This document shows, piece by piece, positions 24,550 through 32,154 of a stretch of DNA of 64,000 bases. The notes below the pieces were generated by a model. It did no database searches. It saw only the letters and a list, made by a program, of their open reading frames with translations, and was not told where the DNA came from. Each line of letters begins with the position of its first letter. The first letter of the stretch is position 1. Source of the stretch: Chitinophaga barathri (GTDB taxonomy: Bacteria; Bacteroidota; Bacteroidia; Chitinophagales; Chitinophagaceae); the NCBI RefSeq assembly GCF_003807585.1, contig NZ_RMBX01000006.1, forward strand, positions 1 to 64,000. The letters run 5' to 3'. A program made the position numbers and the translations under genes.

Positions 24550-26625
24550 TTAATATACTTCTTGACTTTGTTTTGCATCCAATTCTTTGCCTAGATTGAA
24601 GTCTGTCCACTTTGTAAACCAAAATTTACGTTCGTTAATGATACTTTGTATGTCATTGTGCGACGTAATGTTAAATAAATTTAGAATATTTTCTCGAAAT
24701 TTAATATCAAGATAAGGACATACAATAATATCAAATAATAAAAATACGAGTTCTGCTCGCTTAGTGATGCCATCATTTGCAAATTCCTTAAACCTTTGTT
24801 CTATATGATCCATTAGGCATTTCCTAAGTTTATCATATCTCTTTTTACTTTTAATATAAAATAAGAGGACAGTTATCGAAAAGTAGTTTAGTTCATTTTT
24901 AGCGATCAAATTATTTTGATTATCTGTTTCAATGCAAAAATAAGAACATAATACTTCCTCAGATAGATTATACTCTTTACCAAGTTCTGTCAGAGAAATT
25001 AGAAGATAAAGTGTTTCAACCTGAGTGTGCTCGACGGTTTTATTCTTATGCAATATGAAGTAAATGTTGTCGTAAATTTTTTTGAAAACCAGATGTTTGA
25101 AGTCTAAGTTTTTAATATGCTTACTTTTTAAGAACTCTGTAAATCTACGCAATATCCGGCTTAGCTTAATAGTCGTATTGACCCTGGGAGAAACTGAGTA
25201 TAAAAAGAAGGTGACATCTAAAATCTCAAGTATTGATCGTACGATATTTTTTTCACTGCCCGGCGCCTTATCCACACGTTTATAATCCTTTAATATTTTG
25301 GCAGACCGACGATCAATTAAGGCAAGAGTATAATTTAGAACATCTTTATACTCGACACCTGTTTCTTTAATAACAGTTTTTATTTTAGTAATTAGCGTAT
25401 TAGAACTTACATAGATAGAACCTTTTATCTCGTCGTTTTCAGTGCCTATTTTCTCTACACCATTTATTTCCAAGGTAGAAATTTCTTTTTTTTGAGTAGA
25501 AATTTCAAAAATCAGTTGCTTTTGTATGAGTTCTGTTAATCTCTGCTTGGCAATTGTGATTTCGGTTATGATTGGCTTTTCATAATGGATATTTTTTGAA
25601 TCATTGAGTGAAAGTTTAAAGTCTTTTAGGTTTAGTCTAAAAGATTTAATGATTCTTTCTTTAGTTGATTCTTCATTGTAAAAAACAAAGTAGTCGTCGA
25701 CATAACGGAATATTTCATAGTCGCGTTTATTGTAGATCTTTTCTTTGTTTTTTAACGACTTTGCTACTTCTGTGTCAATTTTTTGTAATATTAGTTCCGC
25801 GAAAATTCTTGAGAATTCAGGTCCAATAACTATCCCATTTGTTTCATTATGATTCATCCGTTGCATTAAGGAATCGAATTCCCCAGGGAAAGTTTTATGG
25901 GAGTATCCGATTCTTAATTTGATGTATTCTTTATTGAATAGCGCCCAGGATATAGAATGAGTATAAATGCTATCAAAACATCTTGATATGTCAAACTTAA
26001 AAAGCCTATTGTATTTTTTTTCGCATCTATGGTACTTATAGGATTCGTAGAATTTGTGAATATTTCCATAATTCTTGTAAACAAAGAAGGTTTTTAAATG
26101 CTCATATTCTTTGTTATATTCCTCGAAGGATTCAAATTCTTGGTCTTGGGCTAAAGTTGTATAGTGAGTGCGATCTTTATAATATCGATATTTTGCAACT
26201 TTATGGGCCTTTCTAATAGAAAATTCACTTTGGTTGCAATAGTATAATATGGCTTCTTTGTACTTTTCATAGAATTCGACAACAGAAATTTGATTGATTG
26301 GATGAATTAAAGTTAAAGCCCTAAAATCATTTTCCTTGTGAGAAATTTTGAAATTGAAGGGAATAGTCATTGACTTTGTATCGTCGACATATCCATTACC
26401 TATATTTTGACATTTATCCTTTTCAATTCCAAAAATTAATGGAATTATTAGCGGCAGAGATGGGCTATGGTTCAACCATGTTAGCTTCCCGTCCTTTATT
26501 TCGATTTTATACCTTGTTAAAAAGTTATAGAAGTGTCTGTTTGAGAATGTAACTGGAATTTCAAACGGTAAAACATCGGAAAAGACCACTCTTTCCTTCT
26601 TGTATTTAATATACTTTTTTTTCAT
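24550..26625 (-). CDS. drt3b: Antiviral reverse transcriptase Drt3b-like (UG8 class)
   Basis: 691 residues. RT motif A is FDISRCFDSIYTHS (catalytic Asp212), motif B-like GIVIGPEFSRIFAEL (about 265-279), and motif C is FRYVDDYFVF with the YVDD box at 308-311. About 110 residues precede the palm, and some 300 mostly helical residues follow with no family I recognise. The start codon abuts the drt3a stop (TAAATG), so the two are translationally coupled. Very AT-rich compared with the host. The paired-RT layout is that of defence-associated RT type 3, in which I recall Drt3b makes the poly(AC) strand without a nucleic-acid template. Assignment to UG8 rests on length and pairing. Confidence 0.8.
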   Translation of the reverse strand: MKKKYIKYKKERVVFSDVLPFEIPVTFSNRHFYNFLTRYKIEIKDGKLTWLNHSPSLPLIIPLIFGIEKDKCQNIGNGYVDDTKSMTIPFNFKISHKENDFRALTLIHPINQISVVEFYEKYKEAILYYCNQSEFSIRKAHKVAKYRYYKDRTHYTTLAQDQEFESFEEYNKEYEHLKTFFVYKNYGNIHKFYESYKYHRCEKKYNRLFKFDISRCFDSIYTHSISWALFNKEYIKLRIGYSHKTFPGEFDSLMQRMNHNETNGIVIGPEFSRIFAELILQKIDTEVAKSLKNKEKIYNKRDYEIFRYVDDYFVFYNEESTKERIIKSFRLNLKDFKLSLNDSKNIHYEKPIITEITIAKQRLTELIQKQLIFEISTQKKEISTLEINGVEKIGTENDEIKGSIYVSSNTLITKIKTVIKETGVEYKDVLNYTLALIDRRSAKILKDYKRVDKAPGSEKNIVRSILEILDVTFFLYSVSPRVNTTIKLSRILRRFTEFLKSKHIKNLDFKHLVFKKIYDNIYFILHKNKTVEHTQVETLYLLISLTELGKEYNLSEEVLCSYFCIETDNQNNLIAKNELNYFSITVLLFYIKSKKRYDKLRKCLMDHIEQRFKEFANDGITKRAELVFLLFDIIVCPYLDIKFRENILNLFNITSHNDIQSIINERKFWFTKWTDFNLGKELDAKQSQEVY

Positions 26626-27987
26626 TTATCTGTTTTTCCAGATTTTCATAATCATAGAAAGATCGTTTGAAGTAAATTTTGTATACCTTTTTTCAAGAAA
26701 GCCTTTCTCGAAAGAATATTTTCCTATTCGCTGTTGAACGGGCTGATTCAGCCGATACTTCTGAACCTGCCCAGACAAGTAATTATCTAAATCCTTTAAA
26801 TTGCCCGTCGTGTTAATTAAACTATTTGAGGAAAAAATGCCAGTAGTAATGTTTCTTTTGTTGTTTATTAGCCTTGTATTGTTTGTTAAAAACCGAATCC
26901 TTTTTATTAGCATCTTACGCGCGTCTTTTTCATTGATCTTTGAATAGTTTATATAGTGTTCTAATGCAAATATGATCCGTTCTTTGTACCTATTGACCTT
27001 CTTTTTGCTTATCATAATTTTGGGAGGTGACGGATCTTTTTGTGTGTATCCAAATGCCATTTCATATCCAAGATATTCAAATGAATGTTGTTGATTATTT
27101 GTTGAAGGAATTGACGCTATTAATTTTGTTTTTGAGTGGTTTCTCTTTAAGCCATACTTACTTATTATAGTATCAATTTCACTGATATAATCACGTTGAA
27201 TGTTTGTAATTGGAGGTATGAAAAATATTATTATATCGTCGACATAGCGAGCATAGTAGTTAACATTTAGCAGCTCCTTTATTTCTTTATCAAAGTCTCG
27301 CAAATATAGCTCGACTAAATAAGCGCTAATACCGATTCCTCTTGGAATGCCAACATTGCTTCCCGATTTAAGTTTGTAATCGTTTAGAATTTTGGTAATA
27401 ATCCTTTTAGAATAAAATGAAAGAAGATTTTCTTCATTTAGTTTGTCAAGTAGATTCTTGTGAGGGATAGATTCGTAGAAGTTTTCAATGTCTGTTCTAA
27501 GAACAACTTTGGGAAACCCGTCGCAAATTAATGTTTTAACTTGACTGACAATTTGAAATCTATCCGCTTGCTTAACTTTATATAGCTTTCTAAAGTTATA
27601 TTGGGTTTGTTTAAGTGAGAAATAGACCGAAGGTTCTTTTTCAATTGTATATATTGGTTTATCACCAAAGTCGTCATTTTTTTGGAGTTCAAATTTGAAA
27701 CGGGAACTAAGAATCTCTTCGCTAACTCGTATTAGCTTTTCAGATAGTAGCTTTTCTTTTTCTTCAATTAGTTTTTCTTTTTCTTGAAGCACTTTTTTAA
27801 TTTCCACCGCGCGCATTAGCTTATCTTGAATCCTGCGTGCAGTTTTCAGATCAGCATTGATTTTTTTGATTTTTTGGGTAATTTCCAAAACGTCTGGGAA
27901 AAATTGACTACCTAGATCAATTCCTTTTCTATTCTCAATATCTAATATTGTTCTGAAATTTTCCGCAGAGAATGATTGATCAAGCAT
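26626..27987 (-). CDS. drt3a: Antiviral reverse transcriptase Drt3a-like (UG3 class)
   Basis: 453 residues. A coiled-coil N-terminus (about 38-95) precedes the RT domain: motif A VVLRTDIENFYESIP (Asp166), motif B GSNVGIPRGIGISAYL (210-223), motif C YYARYVDDIIIFF (YVDD 248-251), motif D LKRNHSKTKL, motif E FEYLGYEM. A basic C-terminal region follows (NKRNITTG, RLNQPVQQRIGKY). It lies 23 bases after the XRE gene and directly before drt3b. In DRT3 this is the ncRNA-templated enzyme; the CACACACA element past drt3b would be its template. Confidence 0.82.
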   Translation of the reverse strand: MLDQSFSAENFRTILDIENRKGIDLGSQFFPDVLEITQKIKKINADLKTARRIQDKLMRAVEIKKVLQEKEKLIEEKEKLLSEKLIRVSEEILSSRFKFELQKNDDFGDKPIYTIEKEPSVYFSLKQTQYNFRKLYKVKQADRFQIVSQVKTLICDGFPKVVLRTDIENFYESIPHKNLLDKLNEENLLSFYSKRIITKILNDYKLKSGSNVGIPRGIGISAYLVELYLRDFDKEIKELLNVNYYARYVDDIIIFFIPPITNIQRDYISEIDTIISKYGLKRNHSKTKLIASIPSTNNQQHSFEYLGYEMAFGYTQKDPSPPKIMISKKKVNRYKERIIFALEHYINYSKINEKDARKMLIKRIRFLTNNTRLINNKRNITTGIFSSNSLINTTGNLKDLDNYLSGQVQKYRLNQPVQQRIGKYSFEKGFLEKRYTKFTSNDLSMIMKIWKNR

Positions 27988-28010
27988 TGGTATAGGTATT
28001 ATAATGTATG

Positions 28011-28271
28011 CTATTTATCTAGGCTTTCAAAGAAGTCAGGGAAGCTAACATCAAATTTTCTTAGTATTTTATAGAGACTACTTAACCGTAAATCTTCTGT
28101 ACCCCGTTCATACTTTCCATATTGTGCCCGGCCGATATCGTGAGCAAAGGCGAATTGCTCGTAGCTGTTGTATCCTTGTTCTAAACGAAGCTCTTTCATA
28201 CGTTCCCCGACCTTCTTCTTGAAAAGCTCAAATTCAGGGTCTACTTCCTTTTGTGTTTTCCTACGTGCCAT
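28011..28271 (-). CDS. XRE-family helix-turn-helix regulator
   Basis: 86 residues; the Cro/CI-type HTH spans about 16-75 (KKKVGERMKELRLEQGY, YEQFAFAHDIGRAQYGKYE, LSSLYKILRKFDVSFPDFF). First gene of the operon with the two reverse transcriptases, so a likely repressor that keeps the defence genes low. An inverted repeat 46-79 bases upstream is a candidate autoregulatory operator. Confidence 0.88.
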   Translation of the reverse strand: MARRKTQKEVDPEFELFKKKVGERMKELRLEQGYNSYEQFAFAHDIGRAQYGKYERGTEDLRLSSLYKILRKFDVSFPDFFESLDK

Positions 28272-28316
28272 TTCTAAAGTAAAACAAAATCCACCTATAA
28301 AATTACGTTTATATAA

Positions 28317-28350
28317 ATCATATTAATTAAGAGTAATTAAAAAATATGAT
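28317..28350. promoter_or_regulatory. Candidate XRE operator (nested inverted repeat)
   Basis: ATCATAT (28317-28323) and ATATGAT (28344-28350) flank two TAATTA blocks around an AGAG centre, forming a nested AT-rich palindrome upstream of the XRE gene. Binding is inferred from position and symmetry. Confidence 0.4.
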
Positions 28351-28490
28351 CTAAATAATAGCTTTTTGATTTTTGTGTTGTATATTTGATCCTGTAGGAA
28401 TCAATGTACAGTATTCCTGACACATTGCTACTGCCATGAAAATCGTATTTTAGCGACTTCAGAAAATATTAGAAGCTCGCTTCTTTGAGT

Positions 28491-28608
28491 CTCACCGGGA
28501 AAACCTTGGAAAGTTTAATATGGATGAGAGGAAAAGGAGAAAGCTCGCGTTAAAGCGCGGGCTCTTCTTGCCTGTCCATAGCCTTCCAAGGGGCTTCCCG
28601 GCGGTGAG
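28491..28608. ncRNA. Extended hairpin, candidate structured RNA
   Basis: Five stem segments stack across about 118 bases: CTCACC/GGTGAG (28491-28496 with 28603-28608), GGGAA/TTCCC, CCTTGGAA/TTCCAAGG (28504-28511 with 28584-28591), TATGGA/TCCATA (28519-28524 with 28575-28580) and an apical AGCTCGCG/CGCGGGCT (28542-28549 with 28556-28563). Upstream on the plus strand is TATATTTG (28381-28388), a possible -7 box without a -33 partner; downstream is TTTCTTTTTT (28621-28630). No ORF fits. The strand is uncertain; plus seems more likely. It could be a second ncRNA of the element or a transfer-related structure. Confidence 0.5.
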
Positions 28609-28691
28609 TTGAGTGCCGCGTTTCTTTTTTAGTTAGCCCTCTTCTCCCCGCAAGCGCACCGTTCTATTATTCACTTTTTAAAATAGAGCAT

Positions 28692-28916
28692 ATGAGAAGA
28701 AGTAGAATCACGCCCAACCCGCTTTGCGAAGCCCATCAATTAATGGTTAACCTAGCCAGGGAATTCCGGGAAACCGTCTGCCAAAAGACGCAATGGAGCG
28801 ATTACGGTTACATGTACAGGATACGGCGCAATTCCCATTTAAAGCGGCAGGAAGCCGAGGAAATTGCCGAGGTCAAGAAGGCGGTTTTATTGAAAGCTCT
28901 CGAAACCTGCAGATAA
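28692..28916 (+). CDS. Small hypothetical protein of the mobile element
   Basis: 74 residues, basic, no signal peptide (NPLCEAHQLMVNLAREFRET, then YGYMYRIRRNSHLKRQEAEE). Helical, with no family recognised. It is the first of two small plus-strand genes between the divergent XRE operon and the convergent mobilisation genes, with the extended hairpin just upstream. Confidence 0.6.
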   Translation: MRRSRITPNPLCEAHQLMVNLAREFRETVCQKTQWSDYGYMYRIRRNSHLKRQEAEEIAEVKKAVLLKALETCR

Positions 28917-28943
28917 CTATGTGAACCCCTAAAAATCGTATCC

Positions 28944-29168
28944 ATGAGCGCAAGAGATAGGACAGCGAAGGAGTTGAGAGGTAATGAAGCCTTTCGGGAT
29001 TTAAAGGAGGCTTACCCGAAGGCCAAGCAAGTAAAGGCCGAATTATGGGAATTGCTGATCGCGGCAATGGGAAGCGACCACGCGGACATGTGGGATAAGA
29101 AAGAGCGGGCAAATAAAATGTTTGTAGTGGACTTGCTAGGCGCGCTCATGGATACAATTTATAAATAG
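28944..29168 (+). CDS. Small hypothetical protein of the mobile element
   Basis: 74 residues, mostly helical and highly charged (FRDLKEAYPKAKQVKAELWE, then MWDKKERANKMFVVDLLGAL). Not recognised. It follows the preceding small gene by 27 bases and is closed by a good terminator, so the pair is probably one transcript. Confidence 0.6.
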   Translation: MSARDRTAKELRGNEAFRDLKEAYPKAKQVKAELWELLIAAMGSDHADMWDKKERANKMFVVDLLGALMDTIYK

Positions 29169-29213
29169 CACTTCATAGAAAACGGTTACAAGTTCAATGA
29201 TCCATTCATGAAA

Positions 29214-29242
29214 TCCCCGGGCCTGTCAAGGCTCGGGGTTTT
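29214..29242 (+). terminator. Terminator of the two small plus-strand genes
   Basis: Stem CCCCGGGCC (29214-29222) / GGCTCGGGG (29229-29237) with one G-T pair, then TTTTTC. 45 bases after the 28944 gene. Confidence 0.8.
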
Positions 29243-29331
29243 TCTTTTCCACTCCGCACCAATGAAAATTGTTTGGAAACCCCTGCGGGGAAGGGGGAGG
29301 GGGAAGGGGTGGCATTAGGCCCTTCCCCGGT

Positions 29332-30099
29332 TTACATTCGCATACCCCTCCTACGTGGTACAGGCTGTATAATCCGCTGCTTGCGGTGCATCCAGTCAAG
29401 TGTCTGCTGAATGGTGGAAAGCGAATATCCAACCTCGCTGCCTTTTATCCGTACATTCTTAGTATCAATGAACGCGATACCCCGACTCTTCTCTACCTTG
29501 TACCCCTTATTTTCCATCAATGAAAGGAAAGCGGTAAAGTCATTGGCCCTCACCAAAGTGGCTTTGATATCTGCCTTCAGGTTCTCTTTCCGGGTATCCT
29601 TCCGCGGCAATAGCTGAATGACCGGAGGAAGAAAACGCCGGGGCATCAACACCTTTTTCAGCTCGAACCGCTGCTCCGCCTTCCGGCAGAACTGTGCGAT
29701 CTTTTTATAATTATTGCTATCGGAAAGGGTTTTTCCATCATATCGTACCCGGTTGACAATAATATGGATGTGCTGGTGCCGGGTGTCATTATGGGATACT
29801 ACCAGGTATTGACAATCGGAAAATCCCAAATCATCGGCGCAGTGCTGTGCAATGCTTTCCATGCTGCTGGGTGAAGGTTTATCCTCTGGAGAAAGGCTCA
29901 GGATTACATGCATAACCGGTTTACCCAACTTCGGATTGAGGCCACGAACTTCTTCAAACTGCCGGATCAGCTCCGTCTTGCTGCCATAGCAGTTATTATA
30001 ATGAAGTACGTCGGCCCTTTCGCCTTCCCCTTTCTTCGGGCTGAGGCAGTAAGAAATACACCCTTTAAAACCTTTCCCGATAATAATTTTACCGATCAT
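29332..30099 (-). CDS. Relaxase/mobilisation nuclease
   Basis: 255 residues. Candidate nicking Tyr17 (GCISYCLSPKK) and the metal-binding motif HIHIIVN at 110-116, preceded by HVILSLSPED, define the relaxase family PF03432. The C-terminus (about 180-255) is a small basic region. It overlaps mobC by 4 bases. It would nick at the oriT near 30492-30556 so that the excised element can be moved by a helper conjugation system; no transfer (mating-pair) genes are present. Confidence 0.92.
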   Translation of the reverse strand: MIGKIIIGKGFKGCISYCLSPKKGEGERADVLHYNNCYGSKTELIRQFEEVRGLNPKLGKPVMHVILSLSPEDKPSPSSMESIAQHCADDLGFSDCQYLVVSHNDTRHQHIHIIVNRVRYDGKTLSDSNNYKKIAQFCRKAEQRFELKKVLMPRRFLPPVIQLLPRKDTRKENLKADIKATLVRANDFTAFLSLMENKGYKVEKSRGIAFIDTKNVRIKGSEVGYSLSTIQQTLDWMHRKQRIIQPVPRRRGMRM

Positions 30100-30458
30100 T
30101 GGAGGTAGGTTTTAATCTGTGCAGAAAGATTTTGGAGTTCCAGAAGGGTGCCTGCCAGCACCAATTTGTCAACTTCATTCAGGGAAAGCCCGAAGTTTTG
30201 TTTCCTGGCCAGCTGGTTTAATAGCCCGGCAGTATGGTTTATTCTGCCCGTAAAGACTAAAACCTCTTTAGGAATTTTTGCCCGGATCACCTGCATGCCA
30301 AGTCCAGCTTTTAATAAATACTCCGATACTGTCAGCCCTGCGGTTCTGGCCATTGCCCGAATTACAAAGCGGTCGGTTTTGGTACACATTACCGCTAGTT
30401 GTTCCGTTTTCTTAACTTGCTTAGGGGGCCTTCCTCCTCTGTTTCTCTTCACTAACAT
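30096..30458 (-). CDS. mobC: Mobilisation protein MobC
   Basis: 120 residues with a basic N-terminus (KRNRGGRPPKQVKKTEQ), a ribbon-helix-helix-like stretch (DRFVIRAMARTAGLTVSEYL) and the C-terminal MobC part (RINHTAGLLNQLARKQNFGL). Binds oriT and assists the relaxase encoded immediately downstream. Confidence 0.9.
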   Translation of the reverse strand: MLVKRNRGGRPPKQVKKTEQLAVMCTKTDRFVIRAMARTAGLTVSEYLLKAGLGMQVIRAKIPKEVLVFTGRINHTAGLLNQLARKQNFGLSLNEVDKLVLAGTLLELQNLSAQIKTYLQ

Positions 30459-30491
30459 AAGCTGCTTTTTAAATCAAACTTTCAATTTTCC

Positions 30492-30556
30492 CTCCCCAAA
30501 TGCCGTAGGCATGAGGGGAGCCAGCCAGTTTTGACGAAGTCAAAACATAGCTGGCT
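30492..30556. other. Candidate oriT with two hairpins
   Basis: Directly upstream of mobC are two strong inverted repeats. One is CTCCCC-AA-ATGCC / GGCAT-GA-GGGGAG (30492-30520). The other is AGCCAGC-CA-GTTTTGAC / GTCAAAAC-ATA-GCTGGCT (30519-30556) with loop GAA. Position and structure fit an origin of transfer; the nick site cannot be assigned. Confidence 0.5.
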
Positions 30557-30686
30557 CTTACCAAAACTCTTTTTCTTTCATCGGCCAAACCGAGAAGAGG
30601 GGAGGGGCTGGTGTGTAGGAATTTATGTAAAGTTGCCGGTGAAAAGAAAAATCGAACCGGAAAGCCGATTTCTGTCTGTAAATGGC

Positions 30687-30783
30687 TCATTTGCAAATGT
30701 TTAAGGGGTTAACGGTATCAGGTGGCAGGGCTTCAATGATCGGTGTGAAAACCTCCGCCAGCTCCATCAGGTGTTCAAACAAT
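30687..30783 (-). pseudogene. Displaced 3' end of the serine recombinase gene
   Basis: When the right end of the element is joined to the left att, the recombinase frame continues without interruption for 32 codons (starting RLFEHLMELAEVF and ending NICK-stop at 30687-30689). It has no start of its own here. It is the tail that integration removed from the gene at 22637. A related tail lies at 32004-32070. Confidence 0.75.
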
Positions 30784-30802
30784 CTCCCGATCTCGCTACG
30801 AA
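30784..30802 (+). repeat. Right attachment site (att), 19-bp direct repeat copy 2
   Basis: Identical to 22641-22659. To its right lies what was probably the original sequence after the tRNA. The element enclosed runs from 22641 to 30783. Confidence 0.88.
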
Positions 30803-30805
30803 GGT

Positions 30806-30840
30806 AAAATGGCTTTCAAGTATTTCTTGGAAGCCATTTT
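30806..30840. terminator. Bidirectional terminator right of the element
   Basis: AAAATGGCTT-t-CAAG (30806-30820) / CTTG-g-AAGCCATTTT (30826-30840) with a five-base loop. Probably the former tRNA-Met terminator, now also closing the RhuM-Fic gene on the minus strand. Confidence 0.7.
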
Positions 30841-30848
30841 TAATTCGG

Positions 30849-31841
30849 CTAGTTATAGTCGTTAATCAAGTTAACCACAACCTGAACAATGATATCCTTT
30901 TCAGATGGATCGCTTTCGGCTATCATTAGCGTAAGTGCTACCAATGCATTGTCTGCTATTCTTTTACTACCATCCTCCCGGTACAGGATTTGATTCTTTT
31001 CCATGAACCAAACAAACAGAAAGGCTGCAATTCTCTTATTGCCATCTGAAAAAGAATGATTTTTAACGACGAAATATAGCAAGTGTGCAGCTTTTTCTTC
31101 TACGCTGGTGTATAGTTCCTGGCCGTCAAAAGATTGATATATAGCGGCAATTGAACTGCGGAAAGATTCATCCTTCTCATTGGCGAACAAGATGCTCCCA
31201 CCAAATTTATTTTTCAACATAGTTATGGCATTCAAGGCCTCTTCATATGTTGCAATAAACGTTTGTTCAGCATGGGTTTTCTCAATTGTAAGATTGCGAT
31301 GGTCATATTTGTCTAAAATATCCAGTGCATAAGAGTAATCCGTAATTACTTTTAACAGGCCGGTTGATTCGTCGGAAGACAAATTATGAGTTTCCGCTAC
31401 TTTTCCTATCAATTGGATAGTATGTTTTAGAGTAGAGAGGTATTGGTTTTGTTTTTTTAAGCGTTGTTCGTTCAGCGCGTAACCTCTCATCAGGTAGTCC
31501 TTTAAAATTTTATTGGCCCAAATTCGAAACTGAGTTCCGCGTTTTGATTTCACTCTATAACCAACGGAAATGATTACGTCCAGGGAATATTGCTCTATTT
31601 TTCGTTTAACGGCTCTTTTACCTTCATTTTGAACTGTCAAGGATTCCTTGACAGTTGCCATTTTATCGAGTTCTTTTTCTTTATAAATATTATTAATGTG
31701 TAAACTGATGTTTTGCCTGGTGCTTTCGAATAAATCTGCCATTTGCTGCTGGGAAAGCCAAACGGTATCCTGATCTATAGTTACCTCTATCGAAGTATTC
31801 CCGCTTTCAGTTTGATAGATGATGATCTGACCCTCTTCCAT
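30849..31841 (-). CDS. RhuM-Fic/Doc fusion protein
   Basis: 330 residues. The N-terminal RhuM-type part (TVWLSQQQMADLFESTRQNI, then ISVGYRVKSKRGTQFRIWAN) covers about 1-140. The C-terminal Fic/Doc domain has the active loop HSFSDGNKR at 262-270. The loop ends GNKR rather than the GNGR of AMP-transferring Fic proteins, closer to Doc. Likely modifies a host or invader target with ATP; often found in mobile or defence regions. AT-rich and isolated between two recombinase tail relics, so it is cargo of an older insertion. No antitoxin gene is visible beside it. Confidence 0.85.
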   Translation of the reverse strand: MEEGQIIIYQTESGNTSIEVTIDQDTVWLSQQQMADLFESTRQNISLHINNIYKEKELDKMATVKESLTVQNEGKRAVKRKIEQYSLDVIISVGYRVKSKRGTQFRIWANKILKDYLMRGYALNEQRLKKQNQYLSTLKHTIQLIGKVAETHNLSSDESTGLLKVITDYSYALDILDKYDHRNLTIEKTHAEQTFIATYEEALNAITMLKNKFGGSILFANEKDESFRSSIAAIYQSFDGQELYTSVEEKAAHLLYFVVKNHSFSDGNKRIAAFLFVWFMEKNQILYREDGSKRIADNALVALTLMIAESDPSEKDIIVQVVVNLINDYN

Positions 31842-32003
31842 TGTAAATTCAGTTTTCTGGTATGTATAAAATTAAGCGATCGGCCAGTGACTTTTTGATT
31901 TCAGTAATGAAATCTTGAAGTTTAGACGGAGAACACGGCTGCTTATTCTTGTAGAAACAAAGCAACCAATTCATTTTTAATTAATTACATCACGGTTCCC
32001 GAT

Positions 32004-32070
32004 CTAAAGCGGATATGTAATTGATTCTAAAAGTTCAGCTAGCTCCACCAGGTGTTCAAACAATCTCCCG
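32004..32070 (-). pseudogene. Relic of a second serine-recombinase tail
   Basis: Bases 32041-32070 match 30760-30789 at 29 of 30 positions. On the minus strand they read GRLFEHLVELAELL and end at TAG (32004-32006), homologous to the displaced tail at 30687. Past the shared ctcccg the sequence differs (ttttgccgaa), so the tRNA end itself is not repeated here. It marks the right end of an earlier, decayed insertion. The surrounding gap 31842-32154 holds nothing else I can support. Confidence 0.65.
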
Positions 32071-32154
32071 TTTTGCCGAAAGCCTTTTTCTTTTATATTA
32101 ATGCCTGCAGGATACCGAAAATTTATATATTGGAACTTAAACTATGCAGGTAAC

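Noticed and set aside
32064..32085. Third copy of the tRNA attachment site
   Set aside because: Only ctcccg is shared with the tRNA end; the rest (ttttgccgaa onward) differs, so it is listed as a recombinase-tail relic and not as an att site.
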